Shown: positions 49,292-58,753 of the stretch, in pieces
How the letters are laid out: each line of letters starts with the position of its first letter
Numbering within the stretch: the stretch's first letter is position 1
DNA from: Yersinia rochesterensis
GTDB taxonomy: Bacteria; Pseudomonadota; Gammaproteobacteria; Enterobacterales; Enterobacteriaceae
NCBI RefSeq assembly: GCF_003600645.1
Contig: NZ_CP032482.1
Span: forward strand, 2,108,001-2,172,000
DNA length: 64,000 bases
Direction of reading: 5' to 3'
Position numbers and translations under genes: made by a program
Notes under the pieces: generated by a model
Database searches by the model: none
Told to the model about the DNA's origin: nothing
What the model saw: only the letters and a program-made list of their open reading frames with translations

Positions 49292-51964
49292 ATGTCGTTA
49301 GATCTGCGAAAAACGAGTATGGCCAAGTTGGTCGCCCTCAATCATGAATATCACTATTACAGCCTGCCGCAATTGGCGGCAGTGCTGGGGGATATCGACC
49401 GATTACCTAAATCACTGAAAGTGTTGCTAGAAAACTTACTTCGCCATCTGGATGGTGAGCAGGTTCAGGAGGATGATCTCAAAGCCATCGTGGCCTGGCA
49501 ACAAACTGGGCATGCCGAGAAAGAAATCGCTTACCGGCCTGCTCGAGTATTAATGCAAGACTTTACCGGTGTGCCGGCTGTGGTGGATTTAGCCGCGATG
49601 CGAGAGGCGGTGAAACGCCTCGGCGGTAATGTCGCGCAGGTTAACCCATTGTCGCCGGTTGATCTGGTTATCGACCACTCAGTGACCGTCGATGAATTTG
49701 GTGATAAAGCCGCGTTTGGTGAAAACGTCCGGTTAGAAATGGAACGTAACCACGAACGCTATACTTTCCTGCGTTGGGGGCAAAAAGCTTTTAGACACTT
49801 CCGCGTGGTACCGCCGGGCACCGGGATTTGTCATCAGGTGAATCTGGAGTATCTGGGGCAAACTGTCTGGCATGAAGAGCAGGGCGGCAAGCAGATTGCT
49901 TATCCAGATACCTTAGTCGGAACCGACTCCCACACCACCATGATTAACGGCTTGGGGATTCTGGGTTGGGGGGTTGGCGGCATTGAAGCCGAAGCGGCAA
50001 TGTTAGGGCAGCCGGTATCCATGCTTATTCCCGATGTGGTCGGTTTCAAAATGACCGGCAAAATGCGCGAAGGAATTACCGCCACTGACTTGGTATTGAC
50101 CGTGACTCAAATGCTGAGAAAACACGGTGTGGTTGGTAAATTTGTTGAGTTTTACGGTGATGGTTTGGCGGATTTGCCGTTAGCGGATCGCGCGACCATT
50201 GCTAATATGGCGCCGGAATATGGCGCGACTTGCGGTTTCTTCCCGGTCGATGAAGTCACTCTGGGCTATATGCGCTTAAGTGGCCGTAGCGACGAGCAAA
50301 TCGCGCTGGTGGAAAGCTACAGCAAAGCGCAAGGATTATGGCGTCACCCGGGGGATGCCCCAATATTTACCAGCCAATTATCATTGGATTTGAGCACGGT
50401 GGAATCCAGTCTGGCTGGGCCGAAACGCCCGCAAGACCGAGTCGCATTAGCGAAAGTGCCATTGGCGTTTAACGCGTTTGAAGAGTTGGAAGTTAACAGT
50501 AAAAAAGACAAAGTCAGCGGCGTTTCCTTCACTCTGGAGGGCAAAACCCACGAGTTGCAACAGGGCGCGGTGGTCATCGCGGCCATTACCTCATGCACCA
50601 ATACCTCGAACCCCAGTGTACTGATGGCGGCGGGATTACTCGCCAAGAAAGCCGCAGAAAAGGGGCTTAAAACTCAGCCATGGGTGAAGACCTCCCTGGC
50701 TCCTGGCTCCAAAGTGGTGACCGAATACCTGAAAGCGGCGGGTTTAACCTCTTATCTGGATCATTTGGGTTTCAACCTGGTGGGTTACGGCTGCACCACA
50801 TGTATAGGTAACTCCGGCCCATTGCCAGAACCAATAGAAAATGCCATCAAAGAAGGGGATTTAACCGTCGGGGCGGTGCTTTCTGGCAACCGCAATTTTG
50901 AGGGACGCATTCATCCTTTGGTAAAAACCAACTGGTTGGCCTCGACGCCGCTGGTGGTCGCCTATGCTCTGGCGGGGAATATGAATGTCAATTTGACGCA
51001 AGATGCGTTGGGCCACGATCCCGAGGGTCATCCGGTCTACTTAAAAGATATTTGGCCGACCGGCCTTGAAATCGCCAAAGCCGTTGAAGAGGTTAAAACC
51101 GATATGTTCCGCAAGGAGTATTCTGCGGTGTTTGATGGCGATGAAGAGTGGCAGGCGATTCAAGTTGATAGTACGCCCACCTATGATTGGCAGAGTGATT
51201 CTACCTATATTCGTTTGCCGCCTTTCTTCAGTGATATGAAAGCCTTACCAGAACCCGTTCAGGATATCCATAACGCCCGTATTTTGGCAATTTTGGCCGA
51301 TTCAGTCACTACCGACCACATTTCACCCGCCGGTAATATCAAGCTGGACAGCCCAGCAGGACGTTATTTGCGTGATCGCGGGGTTGAAATTAAAGAATTC
51401 AACTCCTACGGCTCGCGCCGGGGTAACCATGAAGTGATGATGCGCGGAACCTTTGCCAATATCCGTATCCGTAATGAAATGGTGCCCGGTGTTGAGGGGG
51501 GAATTACTCGCCATATTCCATCGCAAAATCAAATGGCTATCTATGATGCGGCTATGCGTTACCAGCAGGAAAATGTGCCATTAGCGGTGATTGCCGGTAA
51601 GGAATATGGCTCAGGTTCAAGCCGCGACTGGGCTGCTAAAGGGCCGCGTTTGCTGGGGATTAGGGTGGTGATTGCGGAGTCTTTCGAACGTATTCACCGC
51701 TCTAATTTAATCGGGATGGGCATTCTGCCGCTGGAGTTCCCTGCTGGTGTAGACCGCAAAACATTGGGCCTGACGGGCGATGAATCTATTAGTGTCAGTG
51801 GGTTACAAGGCTTAGCTCCGGGGCAAATTGTTCCTGTAACACTCACCTATGCTGACGGGCGGCAACAAAAGATTGATACTCGCTGCCGCATAGATACTGG
51901 CAATGAATTGGTTTATTTCGAAAATGGCGGCATTTTGCATTATGTGATCCGCAAAATGCTGTAA
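49292..51964 (+). CDS. acnA: Aconitate hydratase A
   Basis: [4Fe-4S] enzyme interconverting citrate and isocitrate; AcnA is the stress-induced form. 890 residues (E. coli 891). Cluster Cys in ITSCTNTSNPSV and GYGCTTCIGN; substrate residues in GTDSHTTMINGLG and SFNSYGSRRGNHE-type motifs (EFNSYGSRRGNH); swivel domain with KEYGSGSSRDWAAKG. GGAGG lies 4 bases before the ATG. A long gap before it presumably carries regulated promoters; no specific site was assigned. Confidence 0.98.
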   Translation: MSLDLRKTSMAKLVALNHEYHYYSLPQLAAVLGDIDRLPKSLKVLLENLLRHLDGEQVQEDDLKAIVAWQQTGHAEKEIAYRPARVLMQDFTGVPAVVDLAAMREAVKRLGGNVAQVNPLSPVDLVIDHSVTVDEFGDKAAFGENVRLEMERNHERYTFLRWGQKAFRHFRVVPPGTGICHQVNLEYLGQTVWHEEQGGKQIAYPDTLVGTDSHTTMINGLGILGWGVGGIEAEAAMLGQPVSMLIPDVVGFKMTGKMREGITATDLVLTVTQMLRKHGVVGKFVEFYGDGLADLPLADRATIANMAPEYGATCGFFPVDEVTLGYMRLSGRSDEQIALVESYSKAQGLWRHPGDAPIFTSQLSLDLSTVESSLAGPKRPQDRVALAKVPLAFNAFEELEVNSKKDKVSGVSFTLEGKTHELQQGAVVIAAITSCTNTSNPSVLMAAGLLAKKAAEKGLKTQPWVKTSLAPGSKVVTEYLKAAGLTSYLDHLGFNLVGYGCTTCIGNSGPLPEPIENAIKEGDLTVGAVLSGNRNFEGRIHPLVKTNWLASTPLVVAYALAGNMNVNLTQDALGHDPEGHPVYLKDIWPTGLEIAKAVEEVKTDMFRKEYSAVFDGDEEWQAIQVDSTPTYDWQSDSTYIRLPPFFSDMKALPEPVQDIHNARILAILADSVTTDHISPAGNIKLDSPAGRYLRDRGVEIKEFNSYGSRRGNHEVMMRGTFANIRIRNEMVPGVEGGITRHIPSQNQMAIYDAAMRYQQENVPLAVIAGKEYGSGSSRDWAAKGPRLLGIRVVIAESFERIHRSNLIGMGILPLEFPAGVDRKTLGLTGDESISVSGLQGLAPGQIVPVTLTYADGRQQKIDTRCRIDTGNELVYFENGGILHYVIRKML

Positions 51965-52010
51965 TAGATTGATGTTTATGTGACGGTGTCACTATTAAAT
52001 TAAATCATTA

Positions 52011-52037
52011 AAAAGGGTGGTTGCGAGACCACCCTTA
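52011..52037. terminator. Bidirectional terminator between acnA and ribA
   Basis: AGGGTGGT-TGCGAG-ACCACCCT, an 8-bp stem with A-run on the left and a short T-run on the right, between convergent genes. Confidence 0.85.
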
Positions 52038-52087
52038 TAGCTTGTGTTAGCCAAAAAACGTATATAAGCAGTGAGAATCCAAGGTGA

Positions 52088-52690
52088 TTACTTGGTCAAC
52101 AAATGGCCCATTTTAGCCGCTTTTGTTGCCATATAGTGTTCATTCTTAGGATTTTGCCCGACAATCAGAGGGACGCGCTCGACGATATTGATCCCCGCTT
52201 CGGAGAGAATTTCAACTTTCTTCGGGTTATTGGTCAGCAAGCGCACCGCTTTTATGTCCAATAACTTGTACATATCAGAACACAGTGTGAAATCGCGTTC
52301 ATCGGCAGCAAAACCCAGTTGATGATTGGCTTCAACAGTGTCGGCCCCCAAATCCTGCAAGGCATAAGCTCGAATCTTATTTAGCAAACCAATATTACGG
52401 CCTTCCTGACGATGATAAATCAGCACACCACGGCCTTCTTCGGCAATATGCGCCAATGCAGCTTCTAACTGGAAACCACAATCACAACGCAGGCTAAACA
52501 GGGCATCACCTGTCAGACATTCAGAATGAACACGCGAGAGCACCGGCTCATCACCGCTGATATCGCCAAAGATTAATGCCAGATGGTCATGGCCAGTGGC
52601 TAATTCTTCAAAACCGACCATCAGAAAATCACCCCAAGGAGTCGGTAATTTAGCTTCTGCTACACGTTTTAGCTGCATCTTATTGTTCAT
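52088..52690 (-). CDS. ribA: GTP cyclohydrolase II
   Basis: First step of riboflavin synthesis, opening GTP to a diaminopyrimidinone. 200 residues. Zinc Cys residues in [20 protein letters not shown]; catalytic [25 protein letters not shown]. coli RibA starts at [10 protein letters not shown], here residue 5 (52678); neither ATG has a strong SD, so the start could be either. Monofunctional, not fused to RibB. Confidence 0.96.
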   Translation of the reverse strand: MNNKMQLKRVAEAKLPTPWGDFLMVGFEELATGHDHLALIFGDISGDEPVLSRVHSECLTGDALFSLRCDCGFQLEAALAHIAEEGRGVLIYHRQEGRNIGLLNKIRAYALQDLGADTVEANHQLGFAADERDFTLCSDMYKLLDIKAVRLLTNNPKKVEILSEAGINIVERVPLIVGQNPKNEHYMATKAAKMGHLLTK

Positions 52691-52957
52691 ATTATAACTT
52701 CATACCCTTAGAAAGGTTGTCGCACACCCTACCGTGAATGCCTGTTTTAACCTTATACCTCGGTATGTTGCGATATAAAGGTTAAATAAAAAATTTTCTG
52801 CGATCATTATTAGCTATATTGCCATAACTTTTGATGACCTGCTGTTCAACAAAGCAGCAATAAGGCCAGCATGAATGGCTGTTTGAGATTTATTTCGCTA
52901 GTGACAAAAAAATTTTGTATGTTATCAATGGTTAGAGAGACTTATATTATATAGATA

Positions 52958-53083
52958 TATACCCGTTACCTTTCAAAATGCAGGGGTGTTGGCTGTCATC
53001 ACTCACCCAAGTCATTGAGTTATCTCAACTCCTTGGGTTCATTTTGTTGCCGCCTACCTGCAACTCGAAATCTATTGGGTATA
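52958..53083. repeat. Full-length ERIC/IRU element, 126 bp
   Basis: Starts TATACCCGTTACC and ends ATCTATTGGGTATA, with core GTGTTGGCTG...CTCACCC and TTGCCGCC...CCTGCAACTCGAAAT. Imperfect palindrome of canonical ERIC size in reverse orientation. It ends 69 bases before the pgpB ATG, so it probably lies in the pgpB leader or promoter. Confidence 0.85.
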
Positions 53084-53152
53084 GCATTTATATAAAACGT
53101 GCCATCACCACGGGTAATGTGTTGTGGGTTTTGCCAGAAAGAAGGGCAACAG

Positions 53153-53920
53153 ATGTGGAATATAACAAAACGAATTACCGTGGGAGCAGTTATTTTACTG
53201 TTGCCAACTTTTGTCATTTGGTTCTCTGGTTGGCAGTGGCAGCCAGGTGGCAGTGAAAGTGCGTTAAAAGCGCTTTTTTGGGTGACAGAGACAGTGACCG
53301 CGCCGTGGGGCATCATCACCAGTATTATCCTTAGTGGTTGGTTTTTGTGGTGCCTGCGTTTTCGGCTCAAACCGGCTATCGGGCTATTAGCGCTACTGGG
53401 CGTGGTCATTGTGTTGGGGCAGGGTTTGAAATCGCTGATTAAAGAAAATGTGCAGGAGCCGCGGCCCTTTGTGGTGTGGCTTGAAGCTGAATATCATATT
53501 GATAACCGCTTTTTCTATTCTTTATCCCGTACCGAGCGCAGCGAGTTGGTTAAGCAGCAATTGCAGGACCAATCCATCATTCCAGCGTGGTTAAGCAGCC
53601 ACTGGCAATTTGAAACCGGTTTTGCTTTTCCTTCCGGACATACTGTTTTTGCTGCCAGTTGGGCATTATTGGCGGTTGGGCTGTTATGGCCACGTCGACA
53701 TTACAAAACGGTTATTTTACTGATGCTTTGGGCGCAGGGTGTGATGATGAGCCGCTTGGCCTTAGGGATGCATTGGCCCGGCGATTTGATGGCGGCCACC
53801 CTTATCAGCGGTCTATTGGTTGCTATTGTCTGTAGTCTGGTGCAGCGGTGGTTCGGGCCACTTAATATTCCACCGCAAGAACAACAGGAAATAGAAAAGC
53901 GCGAGCACGGGGAAAATTAA
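53153..53920 (+). CDS. pgpB: Phosphatidylglycerophosphatase B
   Basis: Inner-membrane PAP2-family phosphatase acting on phosphatidylglycerophosphate, undecaprenyl pyrophosphate and phosphatidate. 255 residues (E. coli 254), about six hydrophobic segments. Phosphatase motifs: KENVQEPRPF, FPSGHT and SRLALGMHWPGD. Start: AAGGG precedes the ATG at 53153 and the extra 18 codons upstream overlap no recognised domain. An ERIC element lies just upstream. Confidence 0.95.
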   Translation: MWNITKRITVGAVILLLPTFVIWFSGWQWQPGGSESALKALFWVTETVTAPWGIITSIILSGWFLWCLRFRLKPAIGLLALLGVVIVLGQGLKSLIKENVQEPRPFVVWLEAEYHIDNRFFYSLSRTERSELVKQQLQDQSIIPAWLSSHWQFETGFAFPSGHTVFAASWALLAVGLLWPRRHYKTVILLMLWAQGVMMSRLALGMHWPGDLMAATLISGLLVAIVCSLVQRWFGPLNIPPQEQQEIEKREHGEN

Positions 53921-54109
53921 GCGATTAATGATTTTTCACCGTTCAGGATTCTCAACTAAATTGCTTAAAATAATCTCTATTAAGCATAGGTTCAGCGCTT
54001 TATCTTGGTGCAGGGTTTCTTTGCTGGGTATGGAAGTGCTAATTTATTGAGTAAGGACGCCACATTTTTGGCATAATTCATCAGGTTGATTCGGCCTTTA
54101 GGAAAAAAC

Positions 54110-54421
54110 GTGAAATATTTGCTGATTTTTTTATTAGTACTCGTGGTTTTTGTGATATCGATCACGTTAGGGGCAAATAACGATCAGGTCGTTACCTTCA
54201 ATTATTTATTGGCTCAGGGCGAATATCGTGTATCGACCTTATTAGCGGCGCTTTTTGCTGCGGGTCTGGTGTTGGGATGGATTATTTGCGGGCTTTTTTA
54301 TCTGCGAGTTCGGATTTTACTGGGCCGCGCCGAGCGGAAAATCAAACGTCTTGAATCGCAGCAAGAGCTACCGATTGAACCCAGCGCGACGGCATCTATA
54401 CCTGCTGTCAGCAAGGAATAA
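54110..54421 (+). CDS. lapA: Lipopolysaccharide assembly protein A
   Basis: 103-residue inner-membrane protein (formerly YciS) with two hydrophobic helices (about 2-20 and 42-64) and a charged coiled-coil tail (RAERKIKRLESQQ). Works with LapB in LPS assembly and LpxC turnover. Start is GTG at 54110, with AGGA 6 bases upstream; this fits E. coli LapA (MKYLLIFLLVL, 102 residues). Six bases separate it from lapB, so they form one operon. Confidence 0.94.
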   Translation: MKYLLIFLLVLVVFVISITLGANNDQVVTFNYLLAQGEYRVSTLLAALFAAGLVLGWIICGLFYLRVRILLGRAERKIKRLESQQELPIEPSATASIPAVSKE

Positions 54422-54427
54422 TTTTCT

Positions 54428-55597
54428 ATGTTAGAAATGCTGTTTCTGCTGTTACCGGTCGCTGCCGCCTATGGTTGGTATATGGGGCGAAGAAGTGCTC
54501 AGCAGGATAGGCAGCAGGATGCTAACCGCCTGTCTCGTGAATATGTGGCCGGGGTTAACTTCCTTCTCTCAAACCAGCAAGACAAAGCGGTTGATCTGTT
54601 TCTTGAAATGCTGAAAGAAGACAGTTCAACAGTTGAAGCGCATCTGACGTTAGGCAATCTGTTCCGTTCTCGTGGTGAAGTTGACCGCGCTATCCGCATC
54701 CATCAGGCCTTGATGGAAAGCGCTTCCCTGACATTTGAACAGCGCTTGTTGGCGGTCCAGCAGTTGGGGCGCGATTACATGGCGGCGGGGCTATATGACA
54801 GAGCGGAAGATATGTTCAACCAATTGGTTGAAGAGAAAGATTTTCGCCTAGGTGCATTACAGCAGTTATTAGTTATCTATCAGGCTACCAGTGATTGGAA
54901 CAATGCCATTGAAGTGGCAGAAAAGCTGGTCAAGATGGGCAAAGATAATCAGCGGTTGGAAATTGCGCATTTTTATTGTGAGTTAGCGCTGCAAGCCATG
55001 GGCAGTGATGACCTTGATAAGGCGATGAGCCTGTTGAAAAAAGCGGCTTCAGCCGATAAACAGTGCGCCAGAGTGTCCATCATGCAAGGCCGGGTCTATT
55101 TGGCCAAAGGTGAATACGCAAAAGCCGTCGAGGCGCTGGAGCGCGTGTTAGATCAAGACAAAGAAGTGGTCAGCGAAGCATTGCAGATGCTGAGTGAATG
55201 TTATCAGCACTTACAGCAACCCGAAGCATGGGCTAATTTTCTTAAACGCTGTGTTGAAGATAATACCGGCGCGATGGCTGAGTTAATGTTGGCCGAAATT
55301 CTTGAGCAGCATGAAGGCCGGGATGTAGCGCAAACCTATATTAATCGCCAGTTACAGCGCCATCCAACCATGCGAGTTTTCTATCGTTTAATGGATTATC
55401 ACTTGGCCGATGCTGAAGACGGGCGAGCAAAAGAGAGCTTGCTGTTGTTGCGTGATATGGTCGGTGAGCAAATCCGCACCAAACCGCGTTATCGCTGCCA
55501 CAAATGTGGTTTTACCGCACATTCGCTTTACTGGCATTGTCCATCTTGCCGTGCCTGGGCATCGATTAAGCCCATCAGAGGGCTAGATGGGCAATAA
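54428..55597 (+). CDS. lapB: Lipopolysaccharide assembly protein B
   Basis: 389 residues (formerly YciM). One N-terminal membrane anchor (about 2-18), a cytoplasmic array of TPR-like helical repeats (about 35-330) and a C-terminal rubredoxin-like zinc site with two CxxC pairs (CHKCGFTAHSLYWHCPSC). It guides FtsH to LpxC, limiting LPS synthesis. Full length and conserved in order with lapA. Confidence 0.97.
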   Translation: MLEMLFLLLPVAAAYGWYMGRRSAQQDRQQDANRLSREYVAGVNFLLSNQQDKAVDLFLEMLKEDSSTVEAHLTLGNLFRSRGEVDRAIRIHQALMESASLTFEQRLLAVQQLGRDYMAAGLYDRAEDMFNQLVEEKDFRLGALQQLLVIYQATSDWNNAIEVAEKLVKMGKDNQRLEIAHFYCELALQAMGSDDLDKAMSLLKKAASADKQCARVSIMQGRVYLAKGEYAKAVEALERVLDQDKEVVSEALQMLSECYQHLQQPEAWANFLKRCVEDNTGAMAELMLAEILEQHEGRDVAQTYINRQLQRHPTMRVFYRLMDYHLADAEDGRAKESLLLLRDMVGEQIRTKPRYRCHKCGFTAHSLYWHCPSCRAWASIKPIRGLDGQ

Positions 55598-55630
55598 GTG
55601 AGATGGCTATAATTTGGATTAGCTATAAGT

Positions 55631-55654
55631 ATCGGGTGAATTGAATCACCCGAT
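55631..55654. terminator. Hairpin between lapB and the RHH-like gene
   Basis: ATCGGGTGA-ATTGAA-TCACCCGAT, a perfect 9-bp stem between convergent genes. No clear U-run on either side, so termination is uncertain. Confidence 0.5.
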
Positions 55655-55684
55655 GAATAGGTCGTGTATGACAATAATAATGGC

Positions 55685-55984
55685 TTACTTTTTCTTCTGC
55701 GGCGCTTTAACGCCATCTTTCAGCAATTGGCGCAATTTCTTCAATTCTTTCTGACTCAATGGCTGTTCTGACATTTCTTCCACACCTTGATTATCAATCT
55801 CGCTGTGATGCAACTTGGCTTCTTTACGGCTGCTTTTGCTACTTTTAACCTCAAGCTCAAAACTTTGTTCTAATCTTTCGCAGACTTCAGTGCTGAGAGA
55901 GAATTGCTTTTCTAAGGCGGCGGCTTTGATTTTTTCTTTTAATTCCAGAGGGATTTTAATGGTTAAGGTAGATATTTCGCTCAT
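55685..55984 (-). CDS. Ribbon-helix-helix-like small protein
   Basis: 99 residues from the ATG at 55984 (AAGG 7 bases upstream; the adjacent ATG at 55987 is closer than usual). The N-terminal EISTLTIKIPLELKEKIKAA plus EKQFSLSTEVCERLEQSFE has the strand-helix-helix pattern of Arc/CopG DNA-binding domains. The C-terminal half is charged and Lys-rich, probably disordered. No toxin gene lies beside it, so a toxin-antitoxin role is unlikely. Target unknown. Confidence 0.72.
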   Translation of the reverse strand: MSEISTLTIKIPLELKEKIKAAALEKQFSLSTEVCERLEQSFELEVKSSKSSRKEAKLHHSEIDNQGVEEMSEQPLSQKELKKLRQLLKDGVKAPQKKK

Positions 55985-56077
55985 CATATAACCTTCAACT
56001 TAAGGGAAAATACCAAGCTAAGCGAGGAACGCAGAACTGTCTAGGGGATAACACAATTGTCACAAAAAATTCACATT

Positions 56078-56118
56078 GAAAAAGCAACCAAAGAGCACTT
56101 TAGTGTTCTTTGGTTGCT
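56078..56118 (-). terminator. Terminator for the DUF1471 gene
   Basis: AGCAACCAAAGAGCAC and GTGTTCTTTGGTTGCT form a 16-bp stem (one G-T pair) with loop TTTA, and a U-run on the minus strand. Confidence 0.9.
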
Positions 56119-56151
56119 ACGACACAGACTTAACTTGAGGGTCGGGGCAAC

Positions 56152-56412
56152 TTAGCGGTAAATGACCGCGGTGCCGTGCAGTTTGTTATTGCCGGTCGCA
56201 GAGGTGATCAAATATGAGGTTGCACCGGCTTCATCTGCTTTTTTCGTCAGTGTATTCTCTAATTCAGTCAAAGTACCGGCATTACTGGCTGAGATGGTGC
56301 CAATCTGATTCAATCCAGTTGAGGGAGCATGCTGGACTTGTGTTGCAGCAACACTGGCAAAGGATGCGAAAGAAAGGGCCAATGCAGGGATGATATATTT
56401 AATATTTTTCAT
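56152..56412 (-). CDS. DUF1471 (YhcN/BhsA/McbA-like) periplasmic protein
   Basis: 86 residues with a signal peptide (MKNIKYIIPALALSFASFAS, cleaved near residue 22-23) and one DUF1471 domain (LNQIGTISASNAG, LTKKADEAGATSYLITSATG, LHGTAVIYR). Family members such as BhsA and McbA are stress-induced and affect biofilm and permeability. Own promoter region and a strong terminator. Confidence 0.9.
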   Translation of the reverse strand: MKNIKYIIPALALSFASFASVAATQVQHAPSTGLNQIGTISASNAGTLTELENTLTKKADEAGATSYLITSATGNNKLHGTAVIYR

Positions 56413-56738
56413 GTAATACTCCAGTTACTTATTTACCATTTAAATAATAAATTATTATTTAAATCATTGGTTAGACAATCATTGTCTGGCGATGGAGTGC
56501 ATGATACCGCATGGTTGTTTAAATGAAATGCCAAAATACTGAGCTGAGTAATCAAATATATTGATTAAGAATTTACGCTTCTTGAAACTAATTTACTCAA
56601 CTGCGGGTATGGGGCATCTGTCTGTTTTACCTAAATTGACCTACCCAATCAAAGTCTGACAAACAGACGGTAAACCTCGAACGTCCGATTGCTGTAATTT
56701 CTGTGATACACCCTGTAGAATATGGGCGTTACCACTAT

Positions 56739-56783
56739 TTATTGACTAATAATGACTGGTTATTGACTGAAAAATAATGACTG
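56739..56783 (+). repeat. Imperfect tandem repeat in the pyrF leader
   Basis: TTATTGACT...AATAATGACTG occurs twice (56739-56758 and 56760-56783), the second with a 4-base insertion, ending 18 bases before the pyrF ATG. Confidence 0.65.
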
Positions 56784-56801
56784 ACTGAAAAAGGCTGGAA
56801 A

Positions 56802-57542
56802 ATGACGTCTGCAACTAAAACTAATAACAGTGGCTCAATATCTTCCCCGATTGTTGTCGCACTGGATTATGCCAATAAAGACGCGGCGCTAGCCTTTGCT
56901 GATCGTGTTAACCCGCGAGATTGCCGGTTAAAGGTGGGCAAAGAGATGTTTACCTTATATGGCCCGCAATTGGTACGTGATCTGCATCAACGCGGCTTTG
57001 AAGTGTTTCTTGATTTGAAATTCCACGATATTCCTAACACCACCGCCCGTGCTGTCGCGGCGGCAGCGGAACTCGGCGTGTGGATGGTGAATGTCCATGC
57101 TAGCGGCGGGGCGCGTATGATGAGCGCAGCAAAAGAGGCTTTATTGCCCTACGGGCCGCAAGCGCCGTTACTGATTGCCGTGACCGTGCTCACTAGTATG
57201 GATGGTGAAGATTTACGTGATATTGGCATTAACATCACCCCAGCGGAACAGGCTGAGCGGTTGGCGAAATTGACGTGGGATTGCGGTTTAGACGGCGTGG
57301 TGTGCTCTGCCCATGAAGCGGTGCGGCTAAAACAAGTGTGCGGTGAGGATTTCAAACTGGTCACTCCGGGGATCCGCCCTGAAGGCAGTGATGCGGGTGA
57401 TCAGCGCCGCATTATGACACCGCCACAAGCCGTGGTAGCCGGGGTGGATTATATGGTGATAGGGCGTCCGATCACCCAATCTCCTGATCCTGAAAAAGCC
57501 CTGACTGATATTTTGGCGTCGCTACCTAAGGGGGCACAATGA
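56802..57542 (+). CDS. pyrF: Orotidine 5'-phosphate decarboxylase
   Basis: Last step of UMP synthesis. 246-residue TIM barrel (E. coli 245). Substrate and catalytic residues: [16 protein letters not shown], the [10 protein letters not shown] charge network, and [14 protein letters not shown] at the phosphate site. Overlaps yciH by 4 bases (ATGA), forming a coupled pair as in E. coli. Confidence 0.98.
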   Translation: MTSATKTNNSGSISSPIVVALDYANKDAALAFADRVNPRDCRLKVGKEMFTLYGPQLVRDLHQRGFEVFLDLKFHDIPNTTARAVAAAAELGVWMVNVHASGGARMMSAAKEALLPYGPQAPLLIAVTVLTSMDGEDLRDIGINITPAEQAERLAKLTWDCGLDGVVCSAHEAVRLKQVCGEDFKLVTPGIRPEGSDAGDQRRIMTPPQAVVAGVDYMVIGRPITQSPDPEKALTDILASLPKGAQ

Positions 57543-57865
57543 GTGATGATAATAGCCGCTTAGTGTATTCAACTGACACTGGCCGTATCACCGAACCCGA
57601 GGTAAAACCGCAGCGACCTAAGGGCGATGGTATTGTTCGCATCCAGCGCCAAACCAGTGGCCGCAAAGGAAAGGGCGTGTGTCTGATTACCGGTATTGAT
57701 GGTAGTGATGAACTGCTAGAAAAATTGGCGGCAGAACTGAAGAAAAAGTGCGGTTGTGGCGGTGCGCTGAAAGACGGCGTGATTGAAATTCAAGGAGATA
57801 AGCGCGATCTGCTCAAACAATTGCTCGAAGCCAAAGGGATGAAAGTCAAACTGGCGGGTGGGTGA
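57539..57865 (+). CDS. yciH: SUI1/eIF1-family protein YciH
   Basis: 108 residues with one SUI1 domain (about 35-105: [37 protein letters not shown]). Bacterial homologue of initiation factor eIF1; E. coli YciH may influence initiation fidelity, but its role is not settled. ATGA overlap with pyrF. Confidence 0.95.
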   Translation: MSDDNSRLVYSTDTGRITEPEVKPQRPKGDGIVRIQRQTSGRKGKGVCLITGIDGSDELLEKLAAELKKKCGCGGALKDGVIEIQGDKRDLLKQLLEAKGMKVKLAGG

Positions 57866-57917
57866 GTAGATATAAGGCGTTTACCACTAAACGCCTTACA
57901 AAACTATCACGTCCATA

Positions 57918-58042
57918 TTATCCAAAGTCATTGGTGTTGCAGGTAGGCAGCAAGCAAACGTATCCCGATGAGCTTACACGGGTAAGTGATTCGGGTAAGT
58001 GAGAGTAGCTAACACCCCTGCAACGACAAGTACGAAGGATAA
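57918..58042 (-). repeat. ERIC-like 125-bp repeat, TTATCC-ended variant
   Basis: Reads TTATCCTTCG...CTTTGGATAA on the minus strand, same length and mostly the same sequence as 10298-10422. Its TTATCCTTCG end lies 3 bases after the osmB stop, the same placement as beside ompW. Confidence 0.8.
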
Positions 58043-58045
58043 AGG

Positions 58046-58261
58046 TTATTTACCGACCTGATGACCAATAACCCCACCAATAGCAGCACCACCTAACGTC
58101 CCTAGTGTACTGCCCGTCAAGACTGCACCGCCAACGGCACCGGCCCCGGCACCAATCGCGGTATTACGGTCACGTTTGGACATGTTAGAACAGGCGGATA
58201 GAGATAAAGCCAGAGTGAGTGCCAGCGCGGCAGTAGCAAATCGTTTATTGATTATCATCAT
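58046..58261 (-). CDS. osmB: Osmotically inducible lipoprotein OsmB
   Basis: 71-residue lipoprotein with signal and lipobox LSAC (C24), then SNMSKRDRNTAIGAGAGAVG and a Gly-zipper-like tail ending GGVIGHQVGK. Near-identical layout to E. coli OsmB, induced by osmotic and stationary stress. GGAG lies 7 bases before the ATG. Confidence 0.95.
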   Translation of the reverse strand: MMIINKRFATAALALTLALSLSACSNMSKRDRNTAIGAGAGAVGGAVLTGSTLGTLGGAAIGGVIGHQVGK

Positions 58262-58753
58262 AATAATTCTCCAGACAGTGGCTAAATACGGATCGAGCAG
58301 GTTATGACCTTCAACGTAAAGGTCTTCAACTTATATGCCCTGAGCTATCCGTATCAGAATGAACTTGCCTAGACTAAGTATAGGCTTTGTATTCATTTTA
58401 GCCGAGGTCTTATTCGGTTAGTGTTCAGAATAAAGAACGGCATTTAAGTTTAAATTCAGGATTAATGCTAAAAACTAGGTTTATCACTAATGAAAAATAG
58501 TATAAATGTCCGAGAGTTATTTGATAGGTGAATAATCCTAATTTGGCCTAATGTGGGCAGTAATTAAGGATTATCTGAAGCCAAAACTGAATTAACCTCT
58601 TGGCACCGCTCAATAAAGCTTCGCTGTATGGGCGTATATCTCTCATACTGCGCTTTCTAGCCGATCCGCACGCAGTTTATAGCTATTTATCCCATACCGA
58701 TTCTCCCCTGTGGCGCTGAAAATGAGACAAATTCAGTTATTCAGGATATGACC
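58262..58753. other. Intergenic region, osmB to araD-like gene
   Basis: 492 bases between divergent genes; no ORF of note. A dyad TAATCCTAATT...AATTAAGGATTA (about 58533-58574) lies about 180 bases before the araD-like start and could be an operator. The osmB promoter should lie near 58280-58400. Confidence 0.45.
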
